The notes below the pieces were generated by a model, which was given only the letters and a program-made list of their open reading frames with translations, searched no databases and had not been told where the DNA came from. A DNA stretch of 64,000 nt from contig ASRH01000001.1 of the NCBI GenBank assembly GCA_000565255.1, positions 186,001 through 250,000 of the forward strand, read 5' to 3'. A program made the translations under genes and the position numbers. Within the stretch, counting starts at the first letter, position 1. Each line of letters starts with the position of its first letter. Of the stretch, positions 38,070-48,030 are shown one piece after another. The DNA is from Candidatus Aramenus sulfurataquae. Lineage in GTDB: Archaea; Thermoproteota; Thermoprotei_A; Sulfolobales; Sulfolobaceae.

Positions 38070-40110
38070 CGTAGGAAGCTTGTTTGAAGACTTCTTAAAG
38101 AACTTCCAGAACCCGCCAGGGAAGTTCAAATACGTTGAACAGCTAAACGAGATGGTTGCCTTCAGAAGGAGGAGCCTAATTGTAGACTTCAACGACTTGT
38201 TCTCGTTTAACGAGAGCTTGGCCAACGCGTTAATAAGTAATCCATTACAAACCTTCTCCGCCTTTGAGGATAGGCTATTCAAAATTCTCGAGGAAATAGA
38301 TAACACCTATCCACTAGAAGTGGAGAGAGTACACGTAAGGGTAATAAACGTACCTAGGGTCGTGGAGCTCAGGAAGATTAGGAGCACTGAAATAAACAAG
38401 ATAATTGTAGTTGAGGGAATACTAACAAAGCAGACTCCTATCAAGGAAAGGATATATAAGGCCACATTTAAACACGTCCATCCCGAGTGTAACCAGGAGT
38501 TCGAGTGGCCAGAGGAAGGAGAAATGGGAGAAGTCATTAACATGCCCACAGTTTGTCCTAGATGTGGTAAGGTAGGACAGTTTGAAATAATTCCCGAGAA
38601 GACCAAGTTAATAGACTGGCAAAAGGCTATTGTTCAAGAGAGGCCAGAGGAAGTGCCTCCAGGACAGTTACCTAGACAACTGGAGGCAATACTTGAGGAC
38701 GACTTAGTTGACTCAGCTAGGCCAGGCGATAGAGTAAGGCTCACCGGAATACTAATGCTAAAACAGGACACCTTGGTCAAGAGAGGAAGTAGGACTGTAT
38801 TTGACGTATACTTGAAGGTAATAAGCGTAGAGGTGTCTCAGAAAGTCCTAGACGAGGTTGAAATAACAGAGGAGGATAAGAAAAAGATCCTTGAGGTAGC
38901 CAGGGATCCTTGGATAAAGGAAAGAGTGATAGCGTCAATAGCCCCTTCAATTTACGATCACTGGGAGATAAAGGAAGCAATAGCGCTAGCGCTCTTCGGC
39001 GGAGTACCTAAGTTGATGCCAGACGGGACTAGGATAAGGGGGGACATACACGTGCTCATTATAGGCGACCCAGGTACTGCAAAATCTCAGCTACTACAGT
39101 TTGCCTCTAGGGTTGCACCTAGATCTGTCTACACCACAGGAAAGGGGGCCACGGCAGCTGGTCTTACAGCGGCTGTGGTAAGGGAGAAGAACACTGGGGA
39201 CTACTACTTAGAGGCAGGAGCGCTAGTACTAGCTGACGGGGGTATAGCTGTTATTGACGAAATAGACAAGATGAGGGAGGAGGACAGGGTCGCAATACAC
39301 GAGGCCATGGAACAGCAAACTGTATCAATAGCTAAAGCCGGAATAGTAGCTAAGCTAAACGCGAGGGCCACGATTATCGCAGCAGGCAACCCAAAGTTTG
39401 GAAGGTATATTCAGGAGAGGGGCGTGTCGGAAAACATCGACCTCCCACCCACCATACTTTCCAGGTTTGACTTAATCTTCATATTAATAGACAAACCGGG
39501 GTCAGAGGACCAGCTGTTGGCCAATCATATATTGAACATGCACTCGACTAGGTCTATGAAGAGCTCCATCCTAGACATAGACTTCCTCAAAAAGTACATA
39601 GCCTTTGCCAGGAAATACGTAAACCCGCAACTGGACGAAGAGGCGAAGAAGCTGTTGGCTGACTTTTACGTAGAAATGAGAAAAAAGAGCGCAGACACTC
39701 CCGAATCGCCTATCCTCATAACGCCAAGACAGCTAGAAGCGCTCATTAGGCTAACCGAGGCATACGCCAGGATGGGGCTAAAACAGTTGGCCACAAAGGA
39801 GGACGCTGAGAGGGCAATAAACATTATGAGGATATTCTTGGAGAAGGTAGGGCTTGACGTTGAGTCTGGCACCATTGACATAGATACCATAATGATAGGC
39901 AAACCCAAGAGCACCAGGGAAAAGATGGTAAAGATCTTGGAAATAATTGACACTCTAGCTCAATCTGAGGGTTGTGCGAAGGTACGAGAGGTGATAAAGG
40001 AGTCGGAAAGGGAGGGAATAGAGAAACAGAACGTTGAGAAAATTATCGCAGACATGAGGAAAAGCGGGCTTATTTACGAAGTTAAACCGGAGTGCTACAA
40101 AAAGGTCTAA
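38053..40110 (+). CDS. mcm: Replicative helicase MCM
   Basis: A 685-residue MCM, one residue shorter than the S. solfataricus protein as I recall it. A zinc motif (HPEC ... CPRCGK, residues 139-177), the N-terminal hairpin, Walker A GDPGTAKS at 338-345, Walker B LADGGIAVIDEIDKM and arginine finger LSRFDLIF are all present; the C-terminal winged helix ends in PECYKKV. TTG start within gins23. The hexamer unwinds DNA 3' to 5' at forks. The stop abuts the next convergent gene with no spacer. Confidence 0.98.
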   Translation: METQVDVGSLFEDFLKNFQNPPGKFKYVEQLNEMVAFRRRSLIVDFNDLFSFNESLANALISNPLQTFSAFEDRLFKILEEIDNTYPLEVERVHVRVINVPRVVELRKIRSTEINKIIVVEGILTKQTPIKERIYKATFKHVHPECNQEFEWPEEGEMGEVINMPTVCPRCGKVGQFEIIPEKTKLIDWQKAIVQERPEEVPPGQLPRQLEAILEDDLVDSARPGDRVRLTGILMLKQDTLVKRGSRTVFDVYLKVISVEVSQKVLDEVEITEEDKKKILEVARDPWIKERVIASIAPSIYDHWEIKEAIALALFGGVPKLMPDGTRIRGDIHVLIIGDPGTAKSQLLQFASRVAPRSVYTTGKGATAAGLTAAVVREKNTGDYYLEAGALVLADGGIAVIDEIDKMREEDRVAIHEAMEQQTVSIAKAGIVAKLNARATIIAAGNPKFGRYIQERGVSENIDLPPTILSRFDLIFILIDKPGSEDQLLANHILNMHSTRSMKSSILDIDFLKKYIAFARKYVNPQLDEEAKKLLADFYVEMRKKSADTPESPILITPRQLEALIRLTEAYARMGLKQLATKEDAERAINIMRIFLEKVGLDVESGTIDIDTIMIGKPKSTREKMVKILEIIDTLAQSEGCAKVREVIKESEREGIEKQNVEKIIADMRKSGLIYEVKPECYKKV

Positions 40111-40329
40111 TTAGCTCAACCTTTTGTACATCGGCAAAGGAGTCCACATTACCCAAGAAGGTACTTCCTTTATCAGCTCATAAGCCTCTTCCCAACCGGA
40201 AAGTCCCAGATCCCTTGCCAACTGCTCAAGGGTTATCTGCGTTCTTACGTACTTGTTAAGAACTGCTACCACGTCGTCGTTTATCTCAACTTCTTTTCCA
40301 GTTGAAAGCTTGATCTTTAGGTTTTCCAT
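40111..40329 (-). CDS. Small conserved-looking protein convergent with mcm
   Basis: A 72-residue protein with a beta-rich start (KIKLSTGKEVEINDDVV), a helix-turn-helix-like middle (TLEQLARDLGLSGWEEAYELI) and a proline- and tryptophan-rich tail. Family not recognised; the middle could contact nucleic acid. It has TATA-like TTTTTAAG 25 bp upstream and ends exactly where mcm ends. Confidence 0.65.
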   Translation of the reverse strand: MENLKIKLSTGKEVEINDDVVAVLNKYVRTQITLEQLARDLGLSGWEEAYELIKEVPSWVMWTPLPMYKRLS

Positions 40330-40368
40330 AAACTAAAGATTTGCGAGCCGTTTTTAAGTTTTGTCCTC

Positions 40369-40704
40369 TCATATATTGTGAACTATATTATTTGCCGCGG
40401 AGTAACCGTACTGGCTCCACACTAGGATTGTAAGTATAATGATAGCGAACAGAAGAAGGAAGGAACCCATCTCTATTTGCTTCCTCTCTATCAAGTAGAT
40501 CCCAGACAACAACAAAACTATAAGTATACTACCTAAGACGAGGAGACCCGTGGCTTGAGGGGACCCCCCGTTAGAATAAGTTATAGGGGAAACATAATAC
40601 GGGACCGCCAGAACCCCAGCTATGGCTATCATGATAATTATAATCAGCACAATCAAAACATAGGTATTAAGGATCTGCGAGTAAGTCCTCTTGGAGTTAG
40701 CCAT
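40369..40704 (-). CDS. Uncharacterised three-helix membrane protein
   Basis: A 111-residue protein with hydrophobic helices at about 13-33, 50-68 and 78-97. No family recognised. It begins 9 bp after carS, so it is likely cotranscribed with it. Confidence 0.6.
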   Translation of the reverse strand: MANSKRTYSQILNTYVLIVLIIIIMIAIAGVLAVPYYVSPITYSNGGSPQATGLLVLGSILIVLLLSGIYLIERKQIEMGSFLLLFAIIILTILVWSQYGYSAANNIVHNI

Positions 40705-40713
40705 GTTATATAC

Positions 40714-41217
40714 TTACCACGGCACGCTTTTTATTTTTAATCGATAGGCGACGTTATTCGTGAAGACGTGCATGGCAAAGGCAACTCCAGCGACGAAGAG
40801 GAACTGGAAGAGGTTAATAGAGACGCCCAGGAGAAGTAATCCTATAGTGGCTCCAAACACGAAGTCCAATTGGTCGAGACCTAGCGCCCTCCCCCCTCTG
40901 GGTATGTTTAGCCTTCTCTTTACGAAAGCTCCCGCCATATCCCCAAGCATCGCGAATACGGACTCCACTAGGGATACCAACACCCATTCTACCCCAAAAA
41001 ACCTTGAGATTACTATGCCAATTGTGGTCCCAAAGGTAATTGCAACCATTAGTCCCTCGAAGGTTTTACCGTCCCCAAGTATTCTCCTTCCGTCCAAGAA
41101 GTTTCTGCCCATATCGATTGGGGTACCCTTCTTCACGAATGGACCGCTTCCGTTGGCCACAAAGGCAGGAACATAGTATAATAGGCCTAAAAGTAAGTTC
41201 GCTATTACTCCAAGCAT
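40714..41217 (-). CDS. carS: CDP-archaeol synthase
   Basis: A 167-residue integral membrane enzyme with the CarS (formerly DUF46) motifs [14 protein letters not shown] and [22 protein letters not shown]. It activates unsaturated archaeol phosphate with CTP in membrane-lipid synthesis. The ATG overlaps the 3' end of the RecA-like gene by 13 bp. Confidence 0.93.
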   Translation of the reverse strand: MLGVIANLLLGLLYYVPAFVANGSGPFVKKGTPIDMGRNFLDGRRILGDGKTFEGLMVAITFGTTIGIVISRFFGVEWVLVSLVESVFAMLGDMAGAFVKRRLNIPRGGRALGLDQLDFVFGATIGLLLLGVSINLFQFLFVAGVAFAMHVFTNNVAYRLKIKSVPW

Positions 41218-41741
41218 CCAACTACCCCTTCATCTGTTATCCTAAACTTACATTTCCTTAAATTTCCTATCACGTAGCTTTTCGTAACTCTCAGAACGTC
41301 TCCTGAGAAGTACCTCATTAGCTTCTCGCCACTGACCTTATTATTCATCGAGACCTCCCAAATTAAAAGGACTTTTCCGTACTTGGAGAACCTTTTAAGT
41401 AGGATTAAGGGGTGCAGAAGGTCTTCCAGCCTTCTGCTCATCCTGAAGAACTTGTTAATAGTGTCTACTACTAAGACTTTGGGCTCGAGAGAAATGGCCT
41501 TGAAGATAGCATTCAAGAGTTCTAGCTCGCTCATAGCATCGGCGAAGTACGCGTTCTTAAAGGATCCCCTTACCCTGCTCTTATATGCAGAGCCCTCCGT
41601 TGAGATGAACACGGAGCTTTCGAATTCCTTCAAAACTTGGAGGCCAATAAGAGTTTTTCCACTACCTGAGGTACCATAAATTGAGACAAGACTGCTATTC
41701 TTAAATATGAACTCTCCTATTGTACAACGCTTATATTCCAC
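41205..41741 (-). CDS. RadA-paralogue (RadB-like/KaiC-type) ATPase
   Basis: A 178-residue minimal RecA-fold ATPase: Walker [13 protein letters not shown], Walker [14 protein letters not shown], no helix-hairpin-helix or large C-terminal domain. It resembles the short RadA paralogues of crenarchaea that modulate recombination. GTG start, 18 bp from a divergent gene. Exact subgroup uncertain. Confidence 0.75.
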   Translation of the reverse strand: MEYKRCTIGEFIFKNSSLVSIYGTSGSGKTLIGLQVLKEFESSVFISTEGSAYKSRVRGSFKNAYFADAMSELELLNAIFKAISLEPKVLVVDTINKFFRMSRRLEDLLHPLILLKRFSKYGKVLLIWEVSMNNKVSGEKLMRYFSGDVLRVTKSYVIGNLRKCKFRITDEGVVGCLE

Positions 41742-41759
41742 TAAAAAGAAATTCAGATC

Positions 41760-42323
41760 GTGGGTAATAAAAAACCTCTATTGCGCGTAGAGGACCCCAG
41801 GTTATTTTCGATAGTGATCAAGGAGATCAGGAAAAAGGAAGAGTTCTTGGGTAAGCTTTCCTGGATAGGCATATCAGACAGCGAAGGAGATATACCCGTG
41901 AACAACGAAGACCATGTCAGATTGGCCATAAACAGTGCTATATGTAAGTCTAAAGGTAAGGAGAAGTTTAACGAGCTTTTGATAGGAATAGACACAAACT
42001 CATATAGGCTAACCATTGTGGCCTTAGGAGACGGAGACCTAATAGACGTAAGGCAAACAACCATAGACAACGTGGAAGAAAGCGTAGAAGACGTGATTAG
42101 ATCTGTTCCCCACGATAGGCTTTACATAGGCGTTGGAACGGGAAACAGACTCGGAGAGCTAGTTTACAAGATGCTATCAATGAAGTTCGGAGGAGTTAGA
42201 AGGGTAAACGAGAACAGGACTAGCTCTAGAAACCCATACGCTAGGATCAAGGACAAGGACGTTAGGGCCGCGTACTTAATAGCACTAAGGGCAGCCAGCG
42301 ACAGCACGAGCACATCGGCTTAA
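41760..42323 (+). CDS. Putative RNase H-like fold protein of unknown function
   Basis: A 187-residue protein. From residue 78 the order LIGIDTNSYRLTIVALGDG, DRLYIGVGTGNRLGELVY and KDKDVRAAYLIAL resembles an RNase H/RuvC fold: strand-Asp-strand, later strand, and a final helix with Asp. The first 75 residues form a separate helical part. GTG start. The placement between recombination and nucleotide-synthesis genes fits DNA metabolism. This reading is structural pattern matching only. Confidence 0.55.
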   Translation: MGNKKPLLRVEDPRLFSIVIKEIRKKEEFLGKLSWIGISDSEGDIPVNNEDHVRLAINSAICKSKGKEKFNELLIGIDTNSYRLTIVALGDGDLIDVRQTTIDNVEESVEDVIRSVPHDRLYIGVGTGNRLGELVYKMLSMKFGGVRRVNENRTSSRNPYARIKDKDVRAAYLIALRAASDSTSTSA

Positions 42324-42354
42324 ATGAATTGGACACAAAAGATATTTAGGCGTA

Positions 42355-42927
42355 ATGATACTCGTAGCCTTTGAAGGTATAGATGGAGCTGGAAAGACCA
42401 CCCTTTCGCAGATTCTCTTCTCCTACTTAACCAGCAAGGGAATTAACGCCTTGCTAACCCAAGAGCCCTTCACTAAGGAAATAACCCAACTAATAGAAAG
42501 CCAGGGGTGGAAGGACCCGATTACGCTTACGCTACTGTTTGCTGCTGATAGGTCAATACATCTAGACTGGATAAGATCAAAGCGCGCAGAAGTGGTTATT
42601 ACGGATAGGTACCTTTATTCTTCCGTAGCTTACCAATCTGCCATGGGAGCTGAGGAGGAATGGATATTTGAGGTCAACTCTAAGTTTCCAAAGCCCGATA
42701 TGACCATTCTGATCGACGTTAAAGTGGAAACTGCCATGAAGAGATTGAGCAAAAAGAAGGATATATTTAACTTCGAGGAGAAGCTTAAGTTGCTAAGCAA
42801 GGTAAGGAAAAAATACTTGGAACTGGCCAAGAAGGAGGGATTCAAGGTAATTAACGGGGAGAGGGAGCTTGAGGAGGTGTCCAAGGAAGTTATTTATTCT
42901 GTTGAGAAGTTCCTAGGATACGCCTAA
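42355..42927 (+). CDS. tmk: Thymidylate kinase
   Basis: A 190-residue dTMP kinase with P-loop [25 protein letters not shown] and a lid region [16 protein letters not shown]. It makes dTDP for DNA synthesis. It starts 31 bp after the preceding gene and overlaps the convergent SSSCA1-like gene by 38 bp. Confidence 0.93.
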   Translation: MILVAFEGIDGAGKTTLSQILFSYLTSKGINALLTQEPFTKEITQLIESQGWKDPITLTLLFAADRSIHLDWIRSKRAEVVITDRYLYSSVAYQSAMGAEEEWIFEVNSKFPKPDMTILIDVKVETAMKRLSKKKDIFNFEEKLKLLSKVRKKYLELAKKEGFKVINGERELEEVSKEVIYSVEKFLGYA

Positions 42928-43246
42928 TCCTTTCGATCGCGTCTAGGTACCTTATAACTTGTAGTAGAGCCTCAGAGTCCTTTGGATCTTCCTTGAGCTT
43001 CTTCAGCATTTGGTTTAGCCCCTCTATTAGCTCGTCCTCCGTATTAGTCAAGACTAGGTCCTTCTTTACCTTCTTTTCCTCTTCGTCGCTCTTCACAATG
43101 TATACCTTACCGTGTAGCGGACACACAACGTCGCCGTTCTTTAACCTAAACAGAGGTGAGTGACAGATAGGGCAAGACTCGCTCAACATGGTAGCTCCTT
43201 GTCTTAATAGCTCGGCCCCCTTCTTTGCAAGATGATCGCTACTCAT
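42890..43246 (-). CDS. SSSCA1/autoantigen p27-type zinc-ribbon protein
   Basis: A 118-residue protein beginning with a helix ([16 protein letters not shown]) and a compact zinc ribbon [20 protein letters not shown], followed by a helical tail. This layout is the archaeal relative of Sjogren-syndrome/scleroderma autoantigen 1. Function unknown. Confidence 0.82.
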   Translation of the reverse strand: MSSDHLAKKGAELLRQGATMLSESCPICHSPLFRLKNGDVVCPLHGKVYIVKSDEEEKKVKKDLVLTNTEDELIEGLNQMLKKLKEDPKDSEALLQVIRYLDAIERIRRILGTSQQNK

Positions 43247-43304
43247 TTTAGTTCTAAAGTAAACCTAAATCCTAGTAAATTAAAAAATAACTGGTGATGA
43301 AGTT

Positions 43305-43574
43305 ATGGCTACATTGTACGATAACGAGGCAAAAATCAAGCAGGCAATCATACTCCTTCAGAAAATAGTCAACGACACCAGCGTCCCGAGGAACATTAGG
43401 AGGGCGGCCACTGACGCCATAAGGAACCTAAAGGACGAAAGCTCTAGCCCCGCCGTGAGGGCCGCCAACGCAATAGGGATATTAGAGGAAATAAGCCAGG
43501 ACCCCAACATGCCTACACACACTAGGATCTCCATCTGGAACGTGGTCTCCGTGTTAGAGACCGTAAAGGACTAA
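43305..43574 (+). CDS. UPF0147 family protein
   Basis: An 89-residue helical protein with the family segments [16 protein letters not shown] and [16 protein letters not shown]. Present throughout archaea, function unknown. GGTGATGAAG just before the ATG contains a Shine-Dalgarno-like GGTGA. Confidence 0.88.
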   Translation: MATLYDNEAKIKQAIILLQKIVNDTSVPRNIRRAATDAIRNLKDESSSPAVRAANAIGILEEISQDPNMPTHTRISIWNVVSVLETVKD

Positions 43575-43583
43575 AGTTTTTTC

Positions 43584-43609
43584 CTCGACGCTTTTGCCTA
43601 GGCGTTGAG
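43584..43609. terminator. Hairpin after the UPF0147 gene
   Basis: An 8-bp stem (CTCGACGC with GCGTTGAG, one G-U pair) around a 10-nt loop follows a T-run TTTTTT at 43577-43582, 10 bp after the stop. Archaeal terminators rely on the T-run; the hairpin may protect the 3' end. Confidence 0.35.
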
Positions 43610-43639
43610 TTTATTAAGTAACAAGAAATATTTTAAGGT

Positions 43640-44524
<885 letters not shown>

Positions 44525-44530
44525 ACGTCG

Positions 44531-44812
44531 TTATCTGTTTTCCGCCATCTTCCTCATCACGTAAATATTAATGAGATAGAAAGCCAAGACTATTAGCGTA
44601 AAGACTACCCCAAGGGCGATCAAGGGCGTTATCTGGACTGAGTTGCCGTAGCCGAAGATTATGGGGAATGGGCCTATCAGCACTACCCCACCCACACTGG
44701 GCTGAGATGACGCTGTTTGTGGCACAGATGTAGGCATAGAGGAGAGACTGCCTATTATCACCATCGTTATCCCCAAGAGGATTACTAGAATGCCTATGAT
44801 GGTTAATCTCAT
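44531..44812 (-). CDS. DUF131-type small membrane protein, second copy
   Basis: A 93-residue protein with two membrane helices and central GGVVLIGPFPIIFGYG, the DUF131 signature also seen at 18368. Here the loop before the signature is Ser/Pro/Thr-rich. It is 6 bp upstream of the nucleotidyltransferase gene and probably cotranscribed with it. Confidence 0.78.
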   Translation of the reverse strand: MRLTIIGILVILLGITMVIIGSLSSMPTSVPQTASSQPSVGGVVLIGPFPIIFGYGNSVQITPLIALGVVFTLIVLAFYLINIYVMRKMAENR

Positions 44813-44854
44813 AACTATCTTTCCTCAACTAATACTTATAACGGTGACGCTTAT

Positions 44855-45754
44855 TTGTATTACGGTGGAATAATATCAATATTATCTTCGCAAAAGGAAG
44901 AAACCGGAAAAATGGCGGAAAAGCTCGGAAAACTACATGAGGACGGCAAGATCAGGATATACTACAGGAGAAACAGCGACTACATAAGGTCAGTGCTTGT
45001 GCCCACAGAGTACCCAGAGAGAATACTAACTGCAGCAGAAGCCCTAAGTCTCTCCTCCTATTCGTTTATCCACGTTCCCCTAGAAGTGAAGTGGGCTGAA
45101 GGGGAGTTAGCCTTGCTGGTCGACTCCCTTGGAGTAAGGGGGGCGTTAATTACCCCTCTGCCAGAGGCAAACGTGAAGAAGCTCTTTAAAGGGACAAGCC
45201 TTGAGGACTTTGAAGTACGCCAAGAAGTGAGGGAAGTAGAAGTAAAGGAAGAGGACAGGGGTTTCGTCTATATTGACAGGGTCTTTGTAGTGAAGGGAGT
45301 AGGCGTGGTAGTGACCGGGTTTTCATATACCCCCGTTAAAGTCCACGACAAATTAAAAGTTCTACCCCAGGGAAAGGAGGTCGAGGTCAAGAGCATCCAA
45401 GTGCTTGACGAGGATCAGCAAGAAGTAGGCGTAGGCGTTAGAATAGGGTTTGCACTAAGAAACGTAAAGGAGGAGGAGCTAAAGGATTCGTTTGCGCTAG
45501 TTAAACCTGGGGCTAAGACTCTTAAGGAGTTCACGGCAAACATAAAGGTGTACCCCTGGTCGAAGGTAGAGGAGAAGAAGTACCACGTAGTAGGTAACGG
45601 GGTATCCGCAGTGGCTGAGCTCAAGGTTGACGGAGAAAAAGCGACAGTTAAGCTTCCATTTGACGTCCCCGCTTCGAGGAGGTTTGTAGTCATCGACGTC
45701 AATGCAAGGCAGGGAAAGCCAAGAGTTGTAGGTTACCTCGAAGTAGGTAGTTAA
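44855..45754 (+). CDS. SelB/EF-Tu-like protein lacking GTPase motifs
   Basis: The 299-residue protein keeps an EF-Tu domain II (IDRVFVVKGVGVVVTGFSY ... VHDKLKVLPQGKEVEVKSIQV) and a domain III-like end, but the first 125 residues, where the G domain should be, have no P-loop, no DxxG and no NKxD. Archaea are known to carry such degenerate SelB-type paralogues of unknown role. TTG start at 44855, with a TATA (ACTTATAA, 44833-44840) at leaderless spacing. No selenocysteine machinery is visible. Confidence 0.75.
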   Translation: MYYGGIISILSSQKEETGKMAEKLGKLHEDGKIRIYYRRNSDYIRSVLVPTEYPERILTAAEALSLSSYSFIHVPLEVKWAEGELALLVDSLGVRGALITPLPEANVKKLFKGTSLEDFEVRQEVREVEVKEEDRGFVYIDRVFVVKGVGVVVTGFSYTPVKVHDKLKVLPQGKEVEVKSIQVLDEDQQEVGVGVRIGFALRNVKEEELKDSFALVKPGAKTLKEFTANIKVYPWSKVEEKKYHVVGNGVSAVAELKVDGEKATVKLPFDVPASRRFVVIDVNARQGKPRVVGYLEVGS

Positions 45755-45785
45755 AAATATATTCCCTGTTTAGCGAATTTTAATT

Positions 45786-45860
<75 letters not shown>

Positions 45861-46009
45861 TAATTGACACTCCTTGCTGCTATTTTCGATTTAATGTACG
45901 TTTCGATCACGTATAGTCTGCCATGTGTTGATAATAGCACTACTTTAGATCGTTTAGGCCCTTTCCTCTGTCCTGCGACTAATTTTTAACTCGTAAATCG
46001 TAAAAAACT

Positions 46010-46198
46010 GTTCAAGAACTCCCGAAGCCTTGGATTGACCTTAAAAATTACAAGCAGATAAGGCTAGATGAGGCCAAGTTTAAGACTAATTTGGCTGAGA
46101 ACTTCCTAGAAGAGGGACTTGTTAGTAACGCTGCAGGGAAGGCTTTTCAAGCATGGAAGGCGTTGACTCTCTTTTCGCCTTTTACTAAAGCGTTTTAA
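46010..46198 (+). pseudogene. Truncated PaREP1/HEPN-type gene without start codon
   Basis: Frame 46010-46198 reads VQELPKPWIDLKNYKQIRL, EAKFKTNLAENFLEEGLV and AAGKAFQAWKAL before a divergent end and stop. LPKPW-x-DL, the RLxEA helix and AGKAFQAWKAL are the start of PaREP1-family proteins, which are multicopy in hyperthermophilic crenarchaea. The family begins about here, but the codon is GTT and the frame is closed by TAA six bases upstream; the C-terminal two thirds are missing. The 150 bp between tRNA-Gly and this remnant show nothing else. Confidence 0.75.
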
Positions 46199-46222
46199 CT
46201 TACCAGTATAAAAGGCTACTCA

Positions 46223-46275
46223 ATGATGAGCAGTGGGTAAATTAGCAGAGGGATGAAGACGGTCTTGAGTGCTGA
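46223..46275 (+). ncRNA. Candidate box C/D guide sRNA beside the herA-like gene end
   Basis: Box C ATGATGA (46223-46229), 16-nt spacer, D'-like CAGA (46246-46249), C'-like GATGAAG (46252-46258), 13-nt guide ACGGTCTTGAGTG and box D CTGA (46272-46275), 53 nt in all. Two TATA-like elements precede it: TTTTAACTT at 46193-46201, whose spacing predicts a start near 46221, and TATAAAA at 46208-46214. Target not identified. It ends 3 bp before the stop of the opposite herA-like gene. Confidence 0.6.
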
Positions 46276-46278
46276 GTT

Positions 46279-48030
46279 TCAGCTTCCGTTTAATCCCCTT
46301 CTGAGCTCCTCTAAGTTGTTGTCGGCAGTGAAGAAGACAGGCACGTCATGAGGAAGAGCCGCCTTAAAGCTAACTAAAAGCCATTGCCCCACCTCTAGGT
46401 CAAGGGTCCTGTCCATTAGGGCGTCGTTTATTCCAAAGGTTTCCGCCACTAACTGCCTATCGTAGGGCCTAGGTAGCGTACTAATAAAGTAGGTGTGAAG
46501 TTGTTGTAACACGTTGGTATTTAAGTATGCTAGTCTCTGGGTGCTTATCAAGGCGTGGAGGTGGTACTTCCTGCCGTGCCTCAAGAGCTTCTCAATGGCG
46601 TTACTAGAGGACTCGCTCTTGTCCTTCTGCCTAGTGTCGAAGGGTATGAACTCCTGGGCCTCGTCTATGACGAAGAGCACTGGGGTAGCGGAGTAGAGCC
46701 TTTTCCTCCTACTCATCACCTCGTTGATCAGTGAGGCCACTATTCCCCTAGCCTCATCTATGTTGGGCAATTCGAGGACAAACAGCCTAGATGAAGAAGG
46801 AGACGAGTCAAGGACCTCTATTGCGAGCTTCTCTATGTCGTAGTCCTCTGTCTCTTGAATGGGCTCATTGAAATAAGCCTTCAGCCCCGACAAAAAGGAA
46901 AAGATGGTTGCGCTCTCCTTCAGGCCGCTAGACCTTGCCTCTTCCTCCACTTGGTCCAGTATCTGCGAGATCGAATCGTCTACTATGTCCTCTTTGCTTA
47001 GCTTCTTCTCCCTCATGAAGGAGTCCAACTTCTTCAGGAGTAACCCGAACAGGGGTTTCTGCGCGAAGGAAGTGTACTTATCGCTTATCTGGGCACTCAC
47101 CATGGCTAACAGATCCCCGTAAGTCAAGTACTGGAACTCTTCAGGGGGCACATAGAGGTGCCTCATCTTCGGATAAACGTCGACGGACGCTTGCCTAATC
47201 CTGTCCCTTAGGTCTGCCACCTCCTCAGGTATAACATGAGTTCTCAGGAACCTTCTAGCCCCTTCCTCTGGGGTGAGGGCTAGCCTTTCTGTGGTAACCA
47301 GCCTCGATTCGTGCTTCAGTAGTTGGTCCAACAATAGGACGGCATACTCCATCGAGATGTCCACCACGACGATCTTTACGTCCAAACTGCTCAAAGCCCT
47401 TCTTATCAGCAGAGACGTTAAATTGGACTTACCTGACCCAGTGAACGCGAACACTCCTATGTGGTAATTTATGGCTCTCCTTAGGTCGACTGTCAGTGGG
47501 ATGCCCTCACCTATTATCTCACCTATTTTTACTCCCTTCTCCTCGCAGACGAACTTCTTGAAGACCTCCTGGTTTAACACATGTACTGTAGAAGCAATCA
47601 ATGGAGGCACGTAACCCTTCTTGAACTTTACACCACCGTTAACCTCAAGTAAATAACCTATAGGATAAGCGTGCACTTCAATCCAAGCATTTGGGTCTTC
47701 GCTCCCCCAGTTCTCCTCCACCCTCCTCATCACCTCTTCCCTGATCTCCCTAGGTACTGACTGGTCTAGCTCTAGCATGCCATAGTGCATTGGCAGGAAG
47801 TCCACTACTTCGAGTAGTAAATAGGAGTTCTCCTCCATCGTCTTCACAGCCAAGAGCTTTCCTATGCTAAGCGCCTTCCCTGCTGTGAACGGCATCTCAA
47901 CCAAAAAACTCCTGAAGCTCACGAAACCCCTTCCATCAGCGGTCTGCCTAGTTAGTACCTTTACCTCCCTGAGTCTGCCCCTTATTTCCTCAAAAACGCC
48001 ATCCACTGTTCTTCGCCCTATGCTGTTCAA
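46279..48030 (-). CDS. HerA-family DNA translocase (pair 2)
   Basis: A 583-residue HerA/DUF87 ATPase: N-terminal beta-barrel, Walker A FTGSGKS at 196-202, Walker [15 protein letters not shown] near 470, then [12 protein letters not shown] and an arginine-finger-like [12 protein letters not shown]. It differs strongly from the HerA at 8055 in sequence and barrel. TTG at 48030 is supported by AGGAG five bases upstream; it lies 41 bp inside the nurA-like gene. Expected to form a hexamer driving DNA into its NurA partner. Confidence 0.85.
   Translation of the reverse strand: MNSIGRRTVDGVFEEIRGRLREVKVLTRQTADGRGFVSFRSFLVEMPFTAGKALSIGKLLAVKTMEENSYLLLEVVDFLPMHYGMLELDQSVPREIREEVMRRVEENWGSEDPNAWIEVHAYPIGYLLEVNGGVKFKKGYVPPLIASTVHVLNQEVFKKFVCEEKGVKIGEIIGEGIPLTVDLRRAINYHIGVFAFTGSGKSNLTSLLIRRALSSLDVKIVVVDISMEYAVLLLDQLLKHESRLVTTERLALTPEEGARRFLRTHVIPEEVADLRDRIRQASVDVYPKMRHLYVPPEEFQYLTYGDLLAMVSAQISDKYTSFAQKPLFGLLLKKLDSFMREKKLSKEDIVDDSISQILDQVEEEARSSGLKESATIFSFLSGLKAYFNEPIQETEDYDIEKLAIEVLDSSPSSSRLFVLELPNIDEARGIVASLINEVMSRRKRLYSATPVLFVIDEAQEFIPFDTRQKDKSESSSNAIEKLLRHGRKYHLHALISTQRLAYLNTNVLQQLHTYFISTLPRPYDRQLVAETFGINDALMDRTLDLEVGQWLLVSFKAALPHDVPVFFTADNNLEELRRGLNGS

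Noticed and set aside
43291-43304. Box C-like GTGATGA before the UPF0147 gene
   Set aside because: No box D (CTGA) within 60 nt; reads as a GGTGA ribosome binding site.
44555-44562. Minus-strand GTGATGA near the end of the second DUF131 gene
   Set aside because: No CTGA follows at the needed distance; it is ordinary coding sequence.
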